Positions 1 through 13,300 of a stretch of DNA of 64,000 nt are shown piece by piece. The notes below the pieces were generated by a model that was not told the DNA's origin, searched no databases, and was given only the letters and a program-made list of their open reading frames with translations. The position numbers and the translations under genes are program-made. The stretch covers positions 56,087,001 through 56,151,000 of the forward strand of contig CANTUV010000033.1 of assembly GCA_947685225.1 (NCBI GenBank), given 5' to 3'. Position 1 is the stretch's first letter. Each line of letters opens with the position of its first letter. The DNA comes from Garcia nutans. Lineage: Eukaryota > Streptophyta > Magnoliopsida > Malpighiales > Euphorbiaceae.

Positions 1-639
1 TTATTTTTTAGTCTTAATTGAATTACGTAATTTACTTATAATTTTATATAATTTTTAATTATTTTAACAATAATTATACTTATAAATTGTTTATTATTAA
101 ATACATTAATTGCTTATTAATTATTTTTAAGTGTTATATCTATTTAAAATTTTAAATATTTATAATTTTATATTAATTTACAAACTACATACTTGAGACG
201 TAAAAATTATTTTTTTTAGTTAGGTCAAACAATTTGCTTGTTAGAAAGGTAAATTAAGAGAAGAGCCAAAATTTATTTTTCTTAGAATAACAAATAGTTT
301 GTCTATATAAAAAAAAAATACTTTGTGAAAAATATTAAAACAGCAGTTATTTTCTCATGATAATTATCAATTACAATTTTTTTTTTAATAAAAAGGAAAA
401 AAAATCGTAGAATAGTTAGTACTGAATTTAAATAAATGATGATAGGATGAAATTTGGGGCCTAACTTTGGCCGAGGGACCGGTCCGTGTCTATTATTATC
501 AATTACTGCAAAAGACAAGTGCATAACTGCATATAATATTTCAGTGAATGGTGAATATGTTTTTCAAGAGACTGGGTCTGAATCAGCTGCATCGTCATTT
601 TAGACCACAATTTCTGTTTGTCAAAAAAAAATGATAATT

Positions 640-875
640 TCCGTCTTAAAATTTTTATTTTTTCATCACAAATATTTTAATTATTTTATTATAAATTTAT
701 TATAAATTATATAAAATTTATAAATTCGTAATAAATTTATAATATATTCATTACAAGCTCATTATATATTAATAAAAATATGATATTTTAATAAATATTT
801 TATAAATTTTAATATTTTAATAATTAATTTATAAATATAATAAATTTTAAATTATTTTTATATTTTTGTCAAAAG
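640..875 (+). repeat. AT-rich dispersed repeat, copy 1
   Basis: This segment aligns along most of its length with the reverse complement of 3600-3845. Shared landmarks, in the same order, are a TTATTATAAATTTATTATAA block, a TAATAAAAAT(A/T)TGATATTTTAATAA block and a closing TATTTTTGTCAAA-like stretch. Neither copy codes. Ends and target duplications could not be fixed, so class is unknown; a MITE-like or other non-autonomous repeat is likely. Confidence 0.5.
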
Positions 876-1423
876 CCTATTTACTAATCTCCCCCTCATG
901 TTACATAATACAAGAAATTACTTCTTTTTTCTATTTTATTTATTTTTAGTGTCATCAAAATAGATTTTACTATTACAAGAAGATCAATTAAATATTAGAT
1001 AGCATAATTAATCTAGATTTTCATTTATAGATGATAAAATTTTTATGTGATTTATATTTTTTTTAAATAAATTTTATAAACTTTCAGCAAAATTATGTCA
1101 GTTAATAAAATTAATGGGGTTTATTATTATTAAAGAAATCACAGCACATATCATATTTATAAATCTCAAAGATTCTAAGATGTCCAAATAATTGATTACT
1201 TTGAATATCAGTGAAATTAAACAAAAAAAATAAAAGAATCAATTAGATCTAACATAGTTGATATCTTTTAAGTGTTTTGAGGACTTTTATCTCCCGCATC
1301 AATAAAATAATATATTTTTAAATAATATATTGATTGTAATATCACAATAAAATTATCATAACTTTATTATAAAATTTACTCAGTCGCTATTTTTATGTGA
1401 GTATTTTTATGTGTGTGTTTTTT

Positions 1424-1504
1424 TAAATAACATTAGATTGTATTATTATGTGATATCTTTTATTTTTAAATAACATTAGATTGTATTATTATGTGATATC
1501 TTTT
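1424..1504 (+). repeat. 43-bp tandem duplication
   Basis: Two adjacent copies of a unit starting TAAATAACATTAGATTG and ending GTGATATCTTTTA begin at about 1424 and 1467, a period of 43 bp. They look almost identical, so the duplication is recent or maintained. Confidence 0.8.
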
Positions 1505-2626
1505 AGGCTTTTTAGGTTTGACTTGGCTCGATAAGATGAGTTAAAGTGCAAAAGGGAGTCTGGAAATGAGTTTTGGCCTCTTATATTAGTAAATATATAT
1601 ATATATATATATATATTTAGAAATTATATTAATTAACATATTACAATAAAATTATCATAATTCAGTTATAAAATATGTGCAGTTACTACTCTTTATGTAT
1701 ATGTATTATTATTTGTTTTTTTTTTTAAATATATCTAGGCGTTTTGAGGGATTAGAGGATAGGATCGAGTTTAAAAATCTTCATGCATGGACCTAGTAAA
1801 CCAAATTAATATATATATATATATATGCTTTTGCATTTGGGAAATTCAAATTTTAAATTCACTAATATACAACAAAGATTCTAAAAGAAAAAAAAAATAT
1901 TAAGATTTGAATTCTTAAAATTGTTACATTTTAAAATATATATCCGATAATTGGATTACCATTTTCAGTAAAAATTATGATATAAAGTTAGAGAAATGGT
2001 ACCAAGTACCAACAATATATGATGGGGGGGGGGGGCTAAACTAGCTTATAATTGATTGAAAATGTAAAATAGAAATATATATTTTTTTAATTATTGTGAA
2101 ATGGAAATTGAGTCAATAAATTTAGAAAAGAGAAAGTAATATAAGCTATTAATTAATTGATAGATTGGATTTATAATGCCAACTACTTCTCAACAATCTC
2201 TATATAACATATATATTATATATATTATATATATGGAACTCAATTAAACAAGGTTGGAGAAACGGTTGAGTAACAATTGCCCATTATGTTCTTATAAATT
2301 TAAGAAGTACTATTTCTCAAACTGTTTTTGAGGCCCATAAAGTTTTGTGCGGCCTCCGACATGAAATTCATGTCCCCACCAAATACCAACGACTATTTCC
2401 GGATACGGTTGTTTTTTGGATTTGTTTTTCTCTTGATAGCAAAGCGAGAGTAAATTGCCTTTAACGCCTCCAACATTAATACTAATTTCCAATCCCATTA
2501 TGAACAAATTAATTCGCAAGTGGATATAATCTATTATAATATACTTGAATATATATTATGTCGGTTGCAGATTTTATGATATGATAATGGGATTCATTGT
2601 ATGCCGAAATATAATATGGCTATGAG

Positions 2627-2819
2627 CAGTGGCGATGCTACATATATTAGAAGGGGATAGTTGCCTCATTTTATTTAAAATTTTTTTTTATATATATTTA
2701 TATATATTATTAAAATTTTTAAAATATTTAATTGTCCCTCTTTAAATTTATATTATTTTTAATATATATATGATATTTTTATTTTGCCCCCTTCACTAAA
2801 AAATTTGACTTCGTCCCTG
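2627..2819. mobile_element. hAT-type MITE, 193 bp, with 8-bp target duplication
   Basis: The element begins CAGTGGCGATG and its far end, read on the other strand, begins CAGGGACGAAG, giving short imperfect terminal inverted repeats that start with CAG. It is flanked by a perfect direct repeat GCTATGAG at 2619-2626 and 2820-2827. An 8-bp duplication with CAG-type ends is the hallmark of hAT transposons. The interior is AT-rich and non-coding, so this is a non-autonomous copy. Confidence 0.85.
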
Positions 2820-3599
2820 GCTATGAGTACACTTCTATACATATATTTAGGTTTAAATTTTTTTTTTAATTCATGAAGGTCGACTAATTTTTACAAGTAA
2901 AATGGAGTTGACGAGCCTTTAATTATTCAACTTCGATCTTTTAAAAAAAAATCTTTATATGTTTATGTTCTAGTATTTTTTTTTAATTCATCTATTGTAT
3001 GATGTCAAAGATAAAATATATATATATATATATCATTAACATATCAATTTAGTTGTTTGACTATTTTCTCTTTAAATTGATATGTATTTTTTAATAAAAT
3101 TGAATAAAGATAATATAAAAATTCGAACTAATTGTAATTTGAATTAACAAATTTATTATTTTTTATCTTAAAAATTATAAATTTAACCTAATTATTATAA
3201 TTACATATTACAATGTAATTTTATTGTTTTTTAATTGATCTCAATTTATTAAATGTAACTTTTACTAAAGATCGCAAATGTGTTCTTTAAATGCCAAAAG
3301 TGTTTCTTTCTCTTCTTTTTTTTTTCCCTTCCTTTTTCTTTCGTTTCTTGTGCTGATTAATGACTGTATAAGTCCATTTCATAGTAAGATTGATTCACAT
3401 GAATCTTGCTTAAGAAGAACAAAGATGTTTCCCAAATCATATCTGACTTAGATAAATACATCTGATTTCCTTAAATGACCAAATGTCGTCAACTTGTTGA
3501 TTTTATTTATACTTCTAATTAGGAAAAGGTTTCCCTGGATGAACTCGTCAATATCATGAAAATTGGATTGATTAGTAGTTGAAATATCAACCGTTTTTG

Positions 3600-3845
3600 A
3601 TAAAAATACAAAAAAAAAATTTTAAAAAATTTTAAATTTATCATATTTATAAAATATTTACTAAAATACCAGAATTTATAAAATATTTATTAAAATATCA
3701 AATTTTTATTAGTTTATAAAGAGTTTACGAGTTTATAATAAATTTATCATGAGTTTATAATACTTTTATAAATTTTATACAAATTATAATAAATTTATTA
3801 TGAATTTATAATAAAATAACTAAAATATCTCTCGTAAAAAAGTAA
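3600..3845 (-). repeat. AT-rich dispersed repeat, copy 2 (inverted)
   Basis: The reverse complement of this segment aligns with 640-875, with the same blocks in the same order. The two copies are about 2.7 kb apart in opposite orientation and could in principle form a hairpin transcript. Confidence 0.5.
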
Positions 3846-5991
3846 AAATTTTTAAAAATATAGTGAAGGTGTCATTTTTTCAATATTTAATAAGTAAAAA
3901 GGTGATGGCTATAGACTCAAAATTTAAAGTCTATGAAAATTTATTTCTCAATAAATTTATATTTTTTAAATTTTTATTAGTTATAATCCTTATAAAATAT
4001 TTTTTTCATTGCAAAATAATAAATTTAACATTTAATAATATATTTTAAAATAGTTCAACTTAATACAATTATTGCAATTGTAATTTTACATGTAATAATT
4101 TTTTAGACACAAGCATGATTGCTATATATTTATGATATATCTAATAATTATAAAAATAAATAAAAAATAAATAAAATAAAAATTTTATAGAGTTTGAAAA
4201 AAAATAAATTTATATAGAGATATCATTTATATCCATTTAAAATAACACAAAAAGAAAAAAAAAATAAAAGAGAGACAAATTGACTAAAAAATATTGAAAA
4301 TAGATAATATCTTTTTAAATATAAGTTTTATATATAATAAGGCTAGTAGACCAGAATAGCTTAGCAAGCTATTAGTCAATAGCTTTAAGCTATTAAGCTA
4401 TTAAAATATTATATATATAAACATATATGCCAGCCCTTTCATAGACTCGTCATTGGCTATATATTTATTTAGTAAAACATTTTACGGAAAATAATTTTTG
4501 TAGTTTTTTAAATTATTATTTTAAAGCCTACTCGAGATGTTAAATTAAGTCAATAATCTCTTATCAATTAATTTATACACTAAATTATGAAAAATAATTT
4601 TTTATGTAATAATTATACTAAAAAATTCAATTGATTTTTGTATACATGTGTGTTGGATTGTATTGCAAAATATCTTTCATTTTATATAGGATTGTAAAAA
4701 AATATTTAAACGCTAAGAAATTTATAGTTTTATTTATTTATTTATTTATTTACTTTTGAAAATGAGTCAAACAAATGTCAAATTGCAGTAGCAATTGATG
4801 ACCAGTTGCAGTGGTGGCTATGGTGGTTAAAAATGGCCGGCAATGGTCGATAAACTAATACTTTTGTTTAAATATGCCCATTAGATATTATTTATTATTC
4901 GTCAAAATTATAAAATACTTTTTTAAAATAATTTAATTTCTCTATCGATGATAATATATATATATATATTAATTAATTTTCCTGAACACTTCAAATACCA
5001 AAAAAAAAATTCTCCCCCAAAACAAATAGATGAATTGAATGGAAATCAACCTTCTGAACATTGGGCTCAGACATGGACTGGGTTAAAGAATGGCCCTTTG
5101 AATTGAAGTTCCTAATTATTTAAAAAAAAATATTTATTTTCTTTTTTTCTCACAAATACTTTTTTTTTTATTTTAACTTTAAAAATATCAATTTCTAATG
5201 ATAGATAGCTAGTATACCACAAAAATAAATAAATAAATAACTCACATATCATTTGATTTCTATTTTTTTTAATCTTTCATTCTGATTGGGCCCTTGTCAA
5301 GAGTAATGTGCTGCTTATGCTACAAATTCCTTTTTATTGTACTATAATGGTACAAACCTTTGGCTTATATACAAATAAAAGCATTAGATCTTATTGTTAT
5401 TAAAATTAATTAAGTAAAAAGCCTAAGATTTTGTTCCTTAATAAAAGGACAGGGTTATACTCTTTTTTTTTTCAGAGCGTGATCTTTTACTAAAATCGTA
5501 CATATCATATAATTTATTTATCTTTTTTTAAGTAATAAACACAAGGCAGTGATAAAATAAAATTCATATTATTACTCTTATCACAAGTGCAAATTGAATT
5601 AATTGCTCAATTATTAGATGCACCATCTACAGTGCTGAGAGTCAATCCGATGCGTATTAGAGCTGAGGATATCGACAATGGGCCTCAACCTCTATAAGCC
5701 CACTCAAGTCCGAGGTCACAGCAACTCCAGCCCACGGATTCTTACCCTACCCACCCCCCGTGCCTACAAATTAACATTTCCTCGCAGAGTTGCTATCGCA
5801 GTTTTCATCTACGTTGAGAAATAATACAAATAGTAGAGTTATAATTACAATTAACATTTTTCCAAAAGAATCAAGATGAAAGAAAAAGCAAAACAGGGAA
5901 CCAAATCGCCAATTATAATTCTAACGATAATTGATTTGATTATTGATCGTGAAATTCAAGTTTTCTGCAAAATCTTCCAGATTTTTTACTT

Positions 5992-6504
5992 TTTTGCAAG
6001 TGGGGTGGACATTTGGTCAATCAGTTAATTAACCGTCCGAATTAATTGATTAACTGAATCAATTTATTTAAAATTTTTTAATTAAATTGACCGATTTTTA
6101 TTTTTGATCAATTCGATTAATTAATTGAATAAAATTGGTTGATTAATCGAACTGATTTTTTTAATTTTATAATAAAAATTTTATTTATAATAAAAATTAA
6201 TATAAATAAATGATTAAATAAAATTTATTAAAAAAATTAAAAATAATTTTATTTTGTAATAAAAATTTATATTTATAATAAAAAAATTATTATAATTAAA
6301 AAATTAAATAAAAAATAATAATTAAATATTTTTAAATTTTTAATTAACAATTAATTAATTGAATCAAATCAATTAATTATTAATTAAATTAAAAATTAAA
6401 ATTATTTAAAATTATTAATTAAATAAATTAATATATAATAATTTTAATTAATTAAACTGAATATTGAATCGATTAATAAAAATTTGATTAGCTCTACTTG
6501 CAAA
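5992..6504. mobile_element. putative AT-rich foldback/MITE
   Basis: The left edge reads TTTTGCAAGTGGGG and the right edge, on the other strand, reads TTTTGCAAGTAGAGC, an inverted terminal match of about 10 perfect bases extending imperfectly. The interior is packed with AATTAATT-type self-complementary sequence and has no coding potential. No clear target duplication was found, so the class is open; this could be a coincidence of AT-rich sequence. Confidence 0.4.
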
Positions 6505-7514
6505 ATTTGCAAAGGCATGCCTCTTTAAACAGACGTATTCCGGCACGTCGTCAGTCTTTTCAACGTCGGATCATCTTAGACCCAAAAAAAAAAAAAAAAA
6601 CAATAGAGTCAATGGCTATCTTGCATTTGCATAGACTCGACCCTGCCAGCTAAAAAATAATGTAAATTTGCGATTATTTATTCATTAATTTGATAATAGA
6701 TAAAACATCGAAGAAAGATAGATTTCATTTAAAGTGGTGCTGTAATTTTCATACATGCAGTGTAGGAGTATCTCTTAAGAAAGAAAAACACGAATACAGG
6801 TAAAAGACAATATATTATGCAAATTAAGGTAAATGGTTAATTTTTTTTTTGAACCATAAGTAAATTAAGGTAAATGGATAATTTGTACAAAAGAAAGACA
6901 AGTGAATTTGATGCGAAGCAAAGACAGCAGCAATAGCTAGCTCATAGCTGTAAGCCAATTCACTGTATTTATTACGTAAAATTATTTATTTGGATTTGCA
7001 ATTATTATGACTAACATCCAAGAGATTGGTTAGTAATTATCCACATTTAATTTCAAGAATACTCCAGCTACTGGGTTTGTGGGTTGTGACTGATATTTTG
7101 CTCTTTATAGTATATATAGCAGCCGGTTTATAATCGAATCATTTTTTTTATTGCAAAACAAATTAAAATTTTGATTTCTAATAACAAAATAATTTAAATT
7201 AAATTCCTTCCTCGGTATGGTATTGCATAGAGTCGCACTTCTCACTGACATCACTCATGGCCCATTGTTCTCTTTAGGATTTAAAAACAGTAATTTATTT
7301 ATTTATTTATTTTTATTTTTTACTCTAGGATAGCGACAACGTTATAACTTGTAAGATCTATAGCTATCAAAGATTTGAGTTGTAGCGCGCGCGCACCCAT
7401 TACTAGTAATAAATGCTACTTAAGTGCTACAAAACACAAGAAATATATTACTCGCATCAATTAAAAAAATTCTAATATTACTCCTATCAATTATTAAAAA
7501 ATAATAAATAAGAT

Positions 7515-7672
7515 AATAGATGAAAAGAAGTATATATTTAGATAAATTATAATAAATTTTTTATGAAATTTATAATGACTAATTATTTTTTTATAATAGA
7601 TGAAAATAGTTATTTAGATAAATTATAATAAAATTTTTATAAAATTTATGATGGCTAATTATTTTTTTAATT
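7515..7672 (+). repeat. two-copy tandem repeat, unit about 80 bp
   Basis: Two adjacent imperfect copies share the order AATAGATGAAAA, then TTTAGATAAATTATAATAA, then GCTAATTATTTTTT or GACTAATTATTTTTT. They lie about 300 bp beyond the 3' end of the GDSL gene and are non-coding. Confidence 0.7.
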
Positions 7673-7990
7673 TATGGATACTGTTTTTATATGATACTTA
7701 ATAGAGAGAATAAATAAATTTGCAACAATATCATATTACACAATAATAATATTGTGCAATTATTGGTCAATAATAATGCCTATCCAGCAATCAACAATAC
7801 ATATCATGAATTTGATACACATAAATCACCCACTAAAATTTAACGACACTTGATAAAAGGGGAAAAAAGAAAAAGAAAGACAAACAAATTACACAAACCA
7901 ATCTATAGCTAATAATGGACAATGATAAATTTGAGAATAAGATTGTCCATTATATTACAGCAAATGGCACAAAATATGAAGAGTAATATT

Positions 7991-10199
7991 TTAAGTCCTA
8001 GAATCCAAGGCCATGATGGTGCTAAGATTCATTGGGTTCATATATTTGGAGGAGCCTGTTAAAATTTGTTGAACAATAATTCTGTTAGCCCTCTCTGATG
8101 GATGATATGAATCCCAAAACGCATACAAGTCTCTATTTGGGCACAAATTTGATGCTATAGTACAAAATCCTATCCCATTATAAGGTCCTTGCCCACAGCA
8201 TGCAATTTTTGATGTAACAAATCCTGCCAAATTATTATATCATAGCAAATGGTCAGTAAATTATTAATATATCTGATTATATATATTGACATATGACATA
8301 ACACAAATATATTTAATTTGTTAATATATAAACATGGGCAATCTTATTATGTATTTTTAGTTGGGAACCAATTGACCAAGGGAATCAAAAACAAAAAAGT
8401 GATTTTCGAGAGGAAGAGGTTACAATTCATATTCTTCAAATAATTTAAAAAAAACGTGGATTATTTCCTCCATTTACAGCATCAATTAATATTTTGCAAT
8501 GAGAGGGGCCAATTATACATTCTGGACGAGACCCTATATATATAGAACCAATCATAACATGCATGGCATTTATTTCCTTTAAAATTAATGGATTTCCCTC
8601 CATTCAATGTGGATTGCCTATTGGTTAAATGATTAAATTAATTTAGATGAAGCTATCTAACATAATTTCTCCATCAGCTAAAGAAGTAGAATTTAACTAA
8701 GGAAAAAGAAATACATACCATATGCTTGAGGATCACTAATGAAATTCATGTTCATTGCAAAAGCATCTGCAGCTACAAAGACATCTGCTCCAATTTCACT
8801 ATTGAGTTCATTTATCATTTGCACAAGTTGTGGATTAAACAGCCCTGCTGCTCTTTGCAATTCCACCGAACATTCTCCGTTTCTGCCCCTCATTGCTATT
8901 TCCGCGGGAGCACACCCTATGGGTCCGGTTCCGGTCACCAGAACTCTTCGTGCTCCCAAGTCATACAGTCTCTGTATTTTCAAATTACATATATTATTAT
9001 AATATTTTTCATTTCGATACTTATTAGTCATTTAAAATAATTAAATATTTAAATTTTATCATTATATTTATTTTTGTAATTTTAAATGTGAAAATCATCG
9101 CTTAATTAAACAAATTCGAATTATAATTGAAGTCCAATTAACAAAGAAATAATGTTTAGATTTTTATAGTAAAAAGAAAAAAGCATGACAGAGAAAAATG
9201 AAGGCACAAATAATTATCCACGTAGTTAATGCACAGAATGAACTAATAAATGTGATTTGATTTGAAAAGCGAATTTACCCTTAAAATTTTTTGATACTCG
9301 GAGATGAGATAAACAACATAATCAGGGAGGGAAAATTGGCGAGATCTAGCTGAAAATGGCACCAAGTAGTAGTTATTGACGAAGTCATTGCCTCCTAGTG
9401 TCATCAGAACAAGTGCTTGATTCACTAGTCTCTGAGTTTGCTCAGATCCAATAAGGGCACTAACCCTTTGCTGGTATTGTTGGAAGTATTCCAATTGTTT
9501 GTAAATTCGAATGATATTTATCTGCAAAAGTAACAAATGGGTACATAAAAGTTGAAACTTTGGCACCAGCTTTATTCTAGAAATTAAATGAATTGTTTGA
9601 AGATACCAAAAGAAAAAAAAAGGATTAAAAGTGGACTTACGAATTGAATTCCAGTGTCATTAAGAATTCCAATTCCAGCAGAAGCAAAGTTGGCACCGAC
9701 AAGTAGTCTTTCGCCTGTGAGAGCTGGACTCAAGTATGGTAATGTGGGCTCTGAGCCAATTGCCTCACCTAATTACACATTAATTATCAAACATTAAATT
9801 AGCCCACAAACAAATTATAGATATACACCGTGCATTGCAAACATTTTCTTAATTAATGATGTGATAAATGCAAGATTTACATTAATTTATTGTGTGTGTT
9901 TGCCTATTTGGCTTCTTATAATTAAATAGAAAAAGAATAAAAATCATACTAATAAGATCAGGAATATTGAGGCCATTAGAGAAACGGCCAGTGGGCCGAT
10001 GAGTGGGATAATCAATGCCATAAGGAGGAACATCAGCACGAGCAGTGGTGGCAAGGTAGTTGTTGTTGCCATTATCAACAAGAGAATCACCAAAAACAAA
10101 GAAAGCTCTAGCCTCGGCAACAGGTGCAACAATTGCTAATGTGAAGACTAGTAGCCCAAACATTATGGAACGAGTAGTGAGACTTGATAAGCTGCCCAT
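7991..10199 (-). CDS. GDSL/SGNH esterase-lipase, LTL1-like, 5 exons
   Basis: A predicted secreted serine esterase/lipase that cleaves acyl esters; its natural substrate cannot be read from sequence. Exons (minus): 10199-9950, 9768-9641, 9521-9279, 8971-8719, 8223-7991. All introns are GT-AG and phases join to 368 aa, close to Arabidopsis LTL1 (about 366 aa), which it resembles along its whole length. Residues 1-32 form a signal peptide. Block I has [11 protein letters not shown] with nucleophile Ser39. Block II is [10 protein letters not shown] (about 108-117), block III GGND with Asn171, and block V DSYH with Asp329 and His332, so the SGNH catalytic set is complete. The Met at 10199 was chosen because it directly precedes the hydrophobic signal; an in-frame Met 26 codons upstream is also open. 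No lesion was seen. The family acts in the extracellular space and in cuticle and lipid metabolism; LTL1 itself is linked to salt tolerance. Confidence 0.95.
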
Positions 10200-10304
10200 T
10201 GGATTGGGGGATATATTTCGAAGAAACCCTTGTGTGGGTTTTCCAATGGTTTTAATAGTGTATTGGGAGATGTTCAAGTTAATGAGTACTACACAATGCC
10301 TGGG

Positions 10305-10312
10305 TATATATA
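10305..10312 (-). promoter_or_regulatory. TATA box of the GDSL gene
   Basis: A TATATATA stretch lies 106 bp upstream of the chosen ATG at 10199, in a locally less AT-extreme context, at the spacing expected for a plant core promoter. Inference from position only. Confidence 0.5.
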
Positions 10313-13300
10313 AGTGTCATATCCTGAGCATTTGGCACCACATTAATGGCTACTTCTACCACCATAGATGCTAGCTAATAAGGGCGGCCATATAATAAGG
10401 AGAATATAGATTATGGTACAAGTTAGTTCTAATAAGTTAATGAACAGTTATTTCGCAGAACTGGAATTTTTTTAACCAGGATTCGCAGAGGTCCTACAAT
10501 TTCGTCCTAGACAATTTGTATTATCATCAATTCAGTTTCAATAGACATTATAGCTTATATATAATGTTGACAGTACATAAAAAAAATGAAAGTACATACG
10601 TGTTAAAAACTGCAGAAAGAAATTTCGTGAATAAAATTGAAACTATTATTAACCACACACGGAGAGAAAAGCTTATTATTGATATAGTTCACCAAACTAT
10701 AGTGCTATTATTATCGTTGGGCACATATAAGAAATTTCATTAATAATAATAATAATATAAGCAAGGTTTTATTTGAGACCCTCCTGCTAGAAACAGAAAA
10801 GGGGCAATATACAAAATAAATTACTGCCAAAGCCGTAAAATAATCAAACATGAATGCAATAAAACTGACAAATCACCCTTCAAAGTGCTATATATTTATA
10901 TATGTTGCGACGAACGTAAATAATATTGTTATAACTGAGAGCTTGTAATTAAAAAAAAATCTATATTTTGTATTATAATTTTACCTAAATATATCATTAA
11001 AAAATTAATAGTAATTATAAAACATAAATTTAAGATGAAAAAATAATTATTTTTATTATTTTTAACAGCGCCATTGTTGCTTAGATTATAACTCTTACTC
11101 AATTTATTATTATTCACAAAAATAATAAGTGTAATTTTAATTTAATGGATACAATTAATTATAACAGCCTTTTTCAACTAAAAATGAAAATATTATATTT
11201 TAAAAGGGATGAATATAATTAAAATTTTTCAAAAAATGATTAGTTTTAATTATTAGTCCTAAAATTAATATTTAATAGAACAGCATGGCATGTTATTATT
11301 TTCTATGAACGGTGACGTTTAATTTGAAAGCTTTGTTAAATTAAGTATAAAATGTTCACATAGATTTATACATGAAAAGGCAAATTGATGGTGATGCATG
11401 CATTAAGTCTCTAATTGTTTTTTTAATAAACATGATTGAAGAAGACATCACTTCATTTTCATTTTGATGTTGATAATTACAATGTAATATTGGTTTTAAA
11501 TCCAACGTTAATGCCCCAATCAACATCGACAGAAAAAGATTGATTTAGCAAATTGATAGAGCTAAAACTAGCTTTCCTATTTAATTCCATTCCAATTTTA
11601 AGTCCTTTTTTAATGATCTTTTTGATGTCTCATTGCCTCGTTTTCTCTATTTCCTTTTCTAATTTATTATTAATTATTGCCTAAAACTATATGTTTTGTA
11701 GGTCGGCGGACCAATTATAATCTGATGAATGATATTTCTATATTAAATAAGGAAAACTAAAAAATACTGGAATTATTAATGTTAATGTCATGGCCTCACG
11801 CTTTAAATCAGAAATTTCAAGTCCCTCCGCATTTATTTTAAATGACATTTTAAAACATTTCCCTAATATTAGAAAATTAAATAGATTTATCGATTTACTT
11901 TTAATTAATAATTTTTTTTCAATATTTATACCATATTATCATTAATAATGACATTAAATATAAATAATAAATTAATAAATAATATCAAAATTTTATCAAG
12001 ATATTTTTAAATGCCAAATATTATGAATCAAAATTAAAACTATAAAACATCATTTAAAATAAAATGGGTCCAGTATAATTTTGACCAAGCAATATATCTT
12101 TAAATTCTCAATTTAGCTGGGTCATCCAGTGAATTGTATATATTGATAATTTTTAAATTGCTTTATGAAATTAAGTATTTACAAATTCATTAATTTTAGT
12201 ATATATATGCTGCTTATTTTTGTTAAATTGAAATTTTTATTTAAATTCTTTTTAGTTTAACCAATGTGATTGTCATTAGCGATTAATAAATATTTAATAT
12301 TAATATAAGGTACTAACAGTTAAAAATTTTAAATTCAATATTCTCTGATTTGCTGATTATTAATTTTTTTTTACAATGTTGGCTTTAATAAATGTTTTAA
12401 ACTAATAATTAATAATTCAAATATTAAAATACAAGCTCTAGTATGTTCATTTAAAATGATTATTAGTAATAAAAATAAGCAAAATAATACATAAAGCAAA
12501 ATAATACATAACAAAAAATACTTCTTAAAAATAAAAGAAAGATAATAATTACCAAGAATGCAGTTTGAATATCTGGTAATTAATGACAATAGACTGGCTT
12601 TTTAAAGTTCAATTATATCATAATCATAAATAGAATCATTTAAACAACATTACATTTACTGAATTTCTGGTTTAATTATAGGACTTCATATATATAGCTA
12701 GAATGATATATAATTGATTGATTATGAAAAGGCCAATAGAAAGAATACAAGGATCCATCCACTTAAATTTGAATGTGTTTTCAATTATAACAGTAAGTCT
12801 CTGTGTCCTAATGCAAAACCTATCTAAACATTACTCTCCCCTTGAATTTTTTTTTTTGCCAAAAAATATCTCATTTAAATTATTATTTTATATAATTATA
12901 AAATAATTAATTTTTAATATTCGTTCATTATCAATAAATAAATTAATAAAATAATAATATATTACTAATTTTAATATTAATGAATTAATAAATAATATTT
13001 TACCCTCTTCTTAATAAAAAAAAGAGTATTTCATTGGAGGATGGGAATATATGTATATAATTTAATTTTCTTTTAGGATTGCATATTATTTTGGTCCCAT
13101 CAATTTGGATAACCGTCTCTTGACTATTAATTTGGTTAATCACGAAGCATTAATTAATGCAAATTTGAGACATTTCGCAATAATTTCAACAATAATTTTG
13201 AAGATTCTGTTAAAAAAAGCAATAATTTTGAAGATATGTCATTTCAAGTAATCATCATTATTGGAATCATGATCGCTAGCAAAACATTAATCACTCAAAC

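Larger units (their letters stand above)
1..2618. other. AT-rich intergenic DNA, no gene seen
   Basis: No open frame here looks like a conserved protein. The stretch is AT-rich with runs of A/T, a (TA)n microsatellite near 1590-1613 and a run of 12 G at 2024-2035. It contains one copy of an AT-rich dispersed repeat and a short tandem duplication, both listed separately. Around 1340-1420 and 1640-1740 two degenerate copies of one further AT-rich segment can be aligned by eye. Confidence 0.7.
2828..7990. other. AT-rich intergenic DNA, no gene seen
   Basis: No conserved coding frame was recognised. The stretch holds the second AT-rich dispersed repeat copy (3600-3845), a putative foldback element (5992-6504) and a two-copy 80-bp tandem repeat (7515-7672). 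A patch at about 5620-5800 is less AT-rich than its surroundings; it looks like the remnant of something, but no protein or repeat class could be assigned. Confidence 0.65.

Noticed and set aside
303..524. Small minus-strand frame of 73 codons
   Set aside because: Ends in an AT-rich stretch, shows no recognised domain and has no sign of a promoter or splice partners.
2310..2519. Minus-strand frame of 69 codons with some mixed composition
   Set aside because: No family resemblance and no flanking exons were found; it may be a fragment but cannot be supported.
8726..9040. Open frames of 87-104 codons on the plus strand
   Set aside because: Antisense shadows of GDSL exon 4, whose minus-strand frame has full family conservation.
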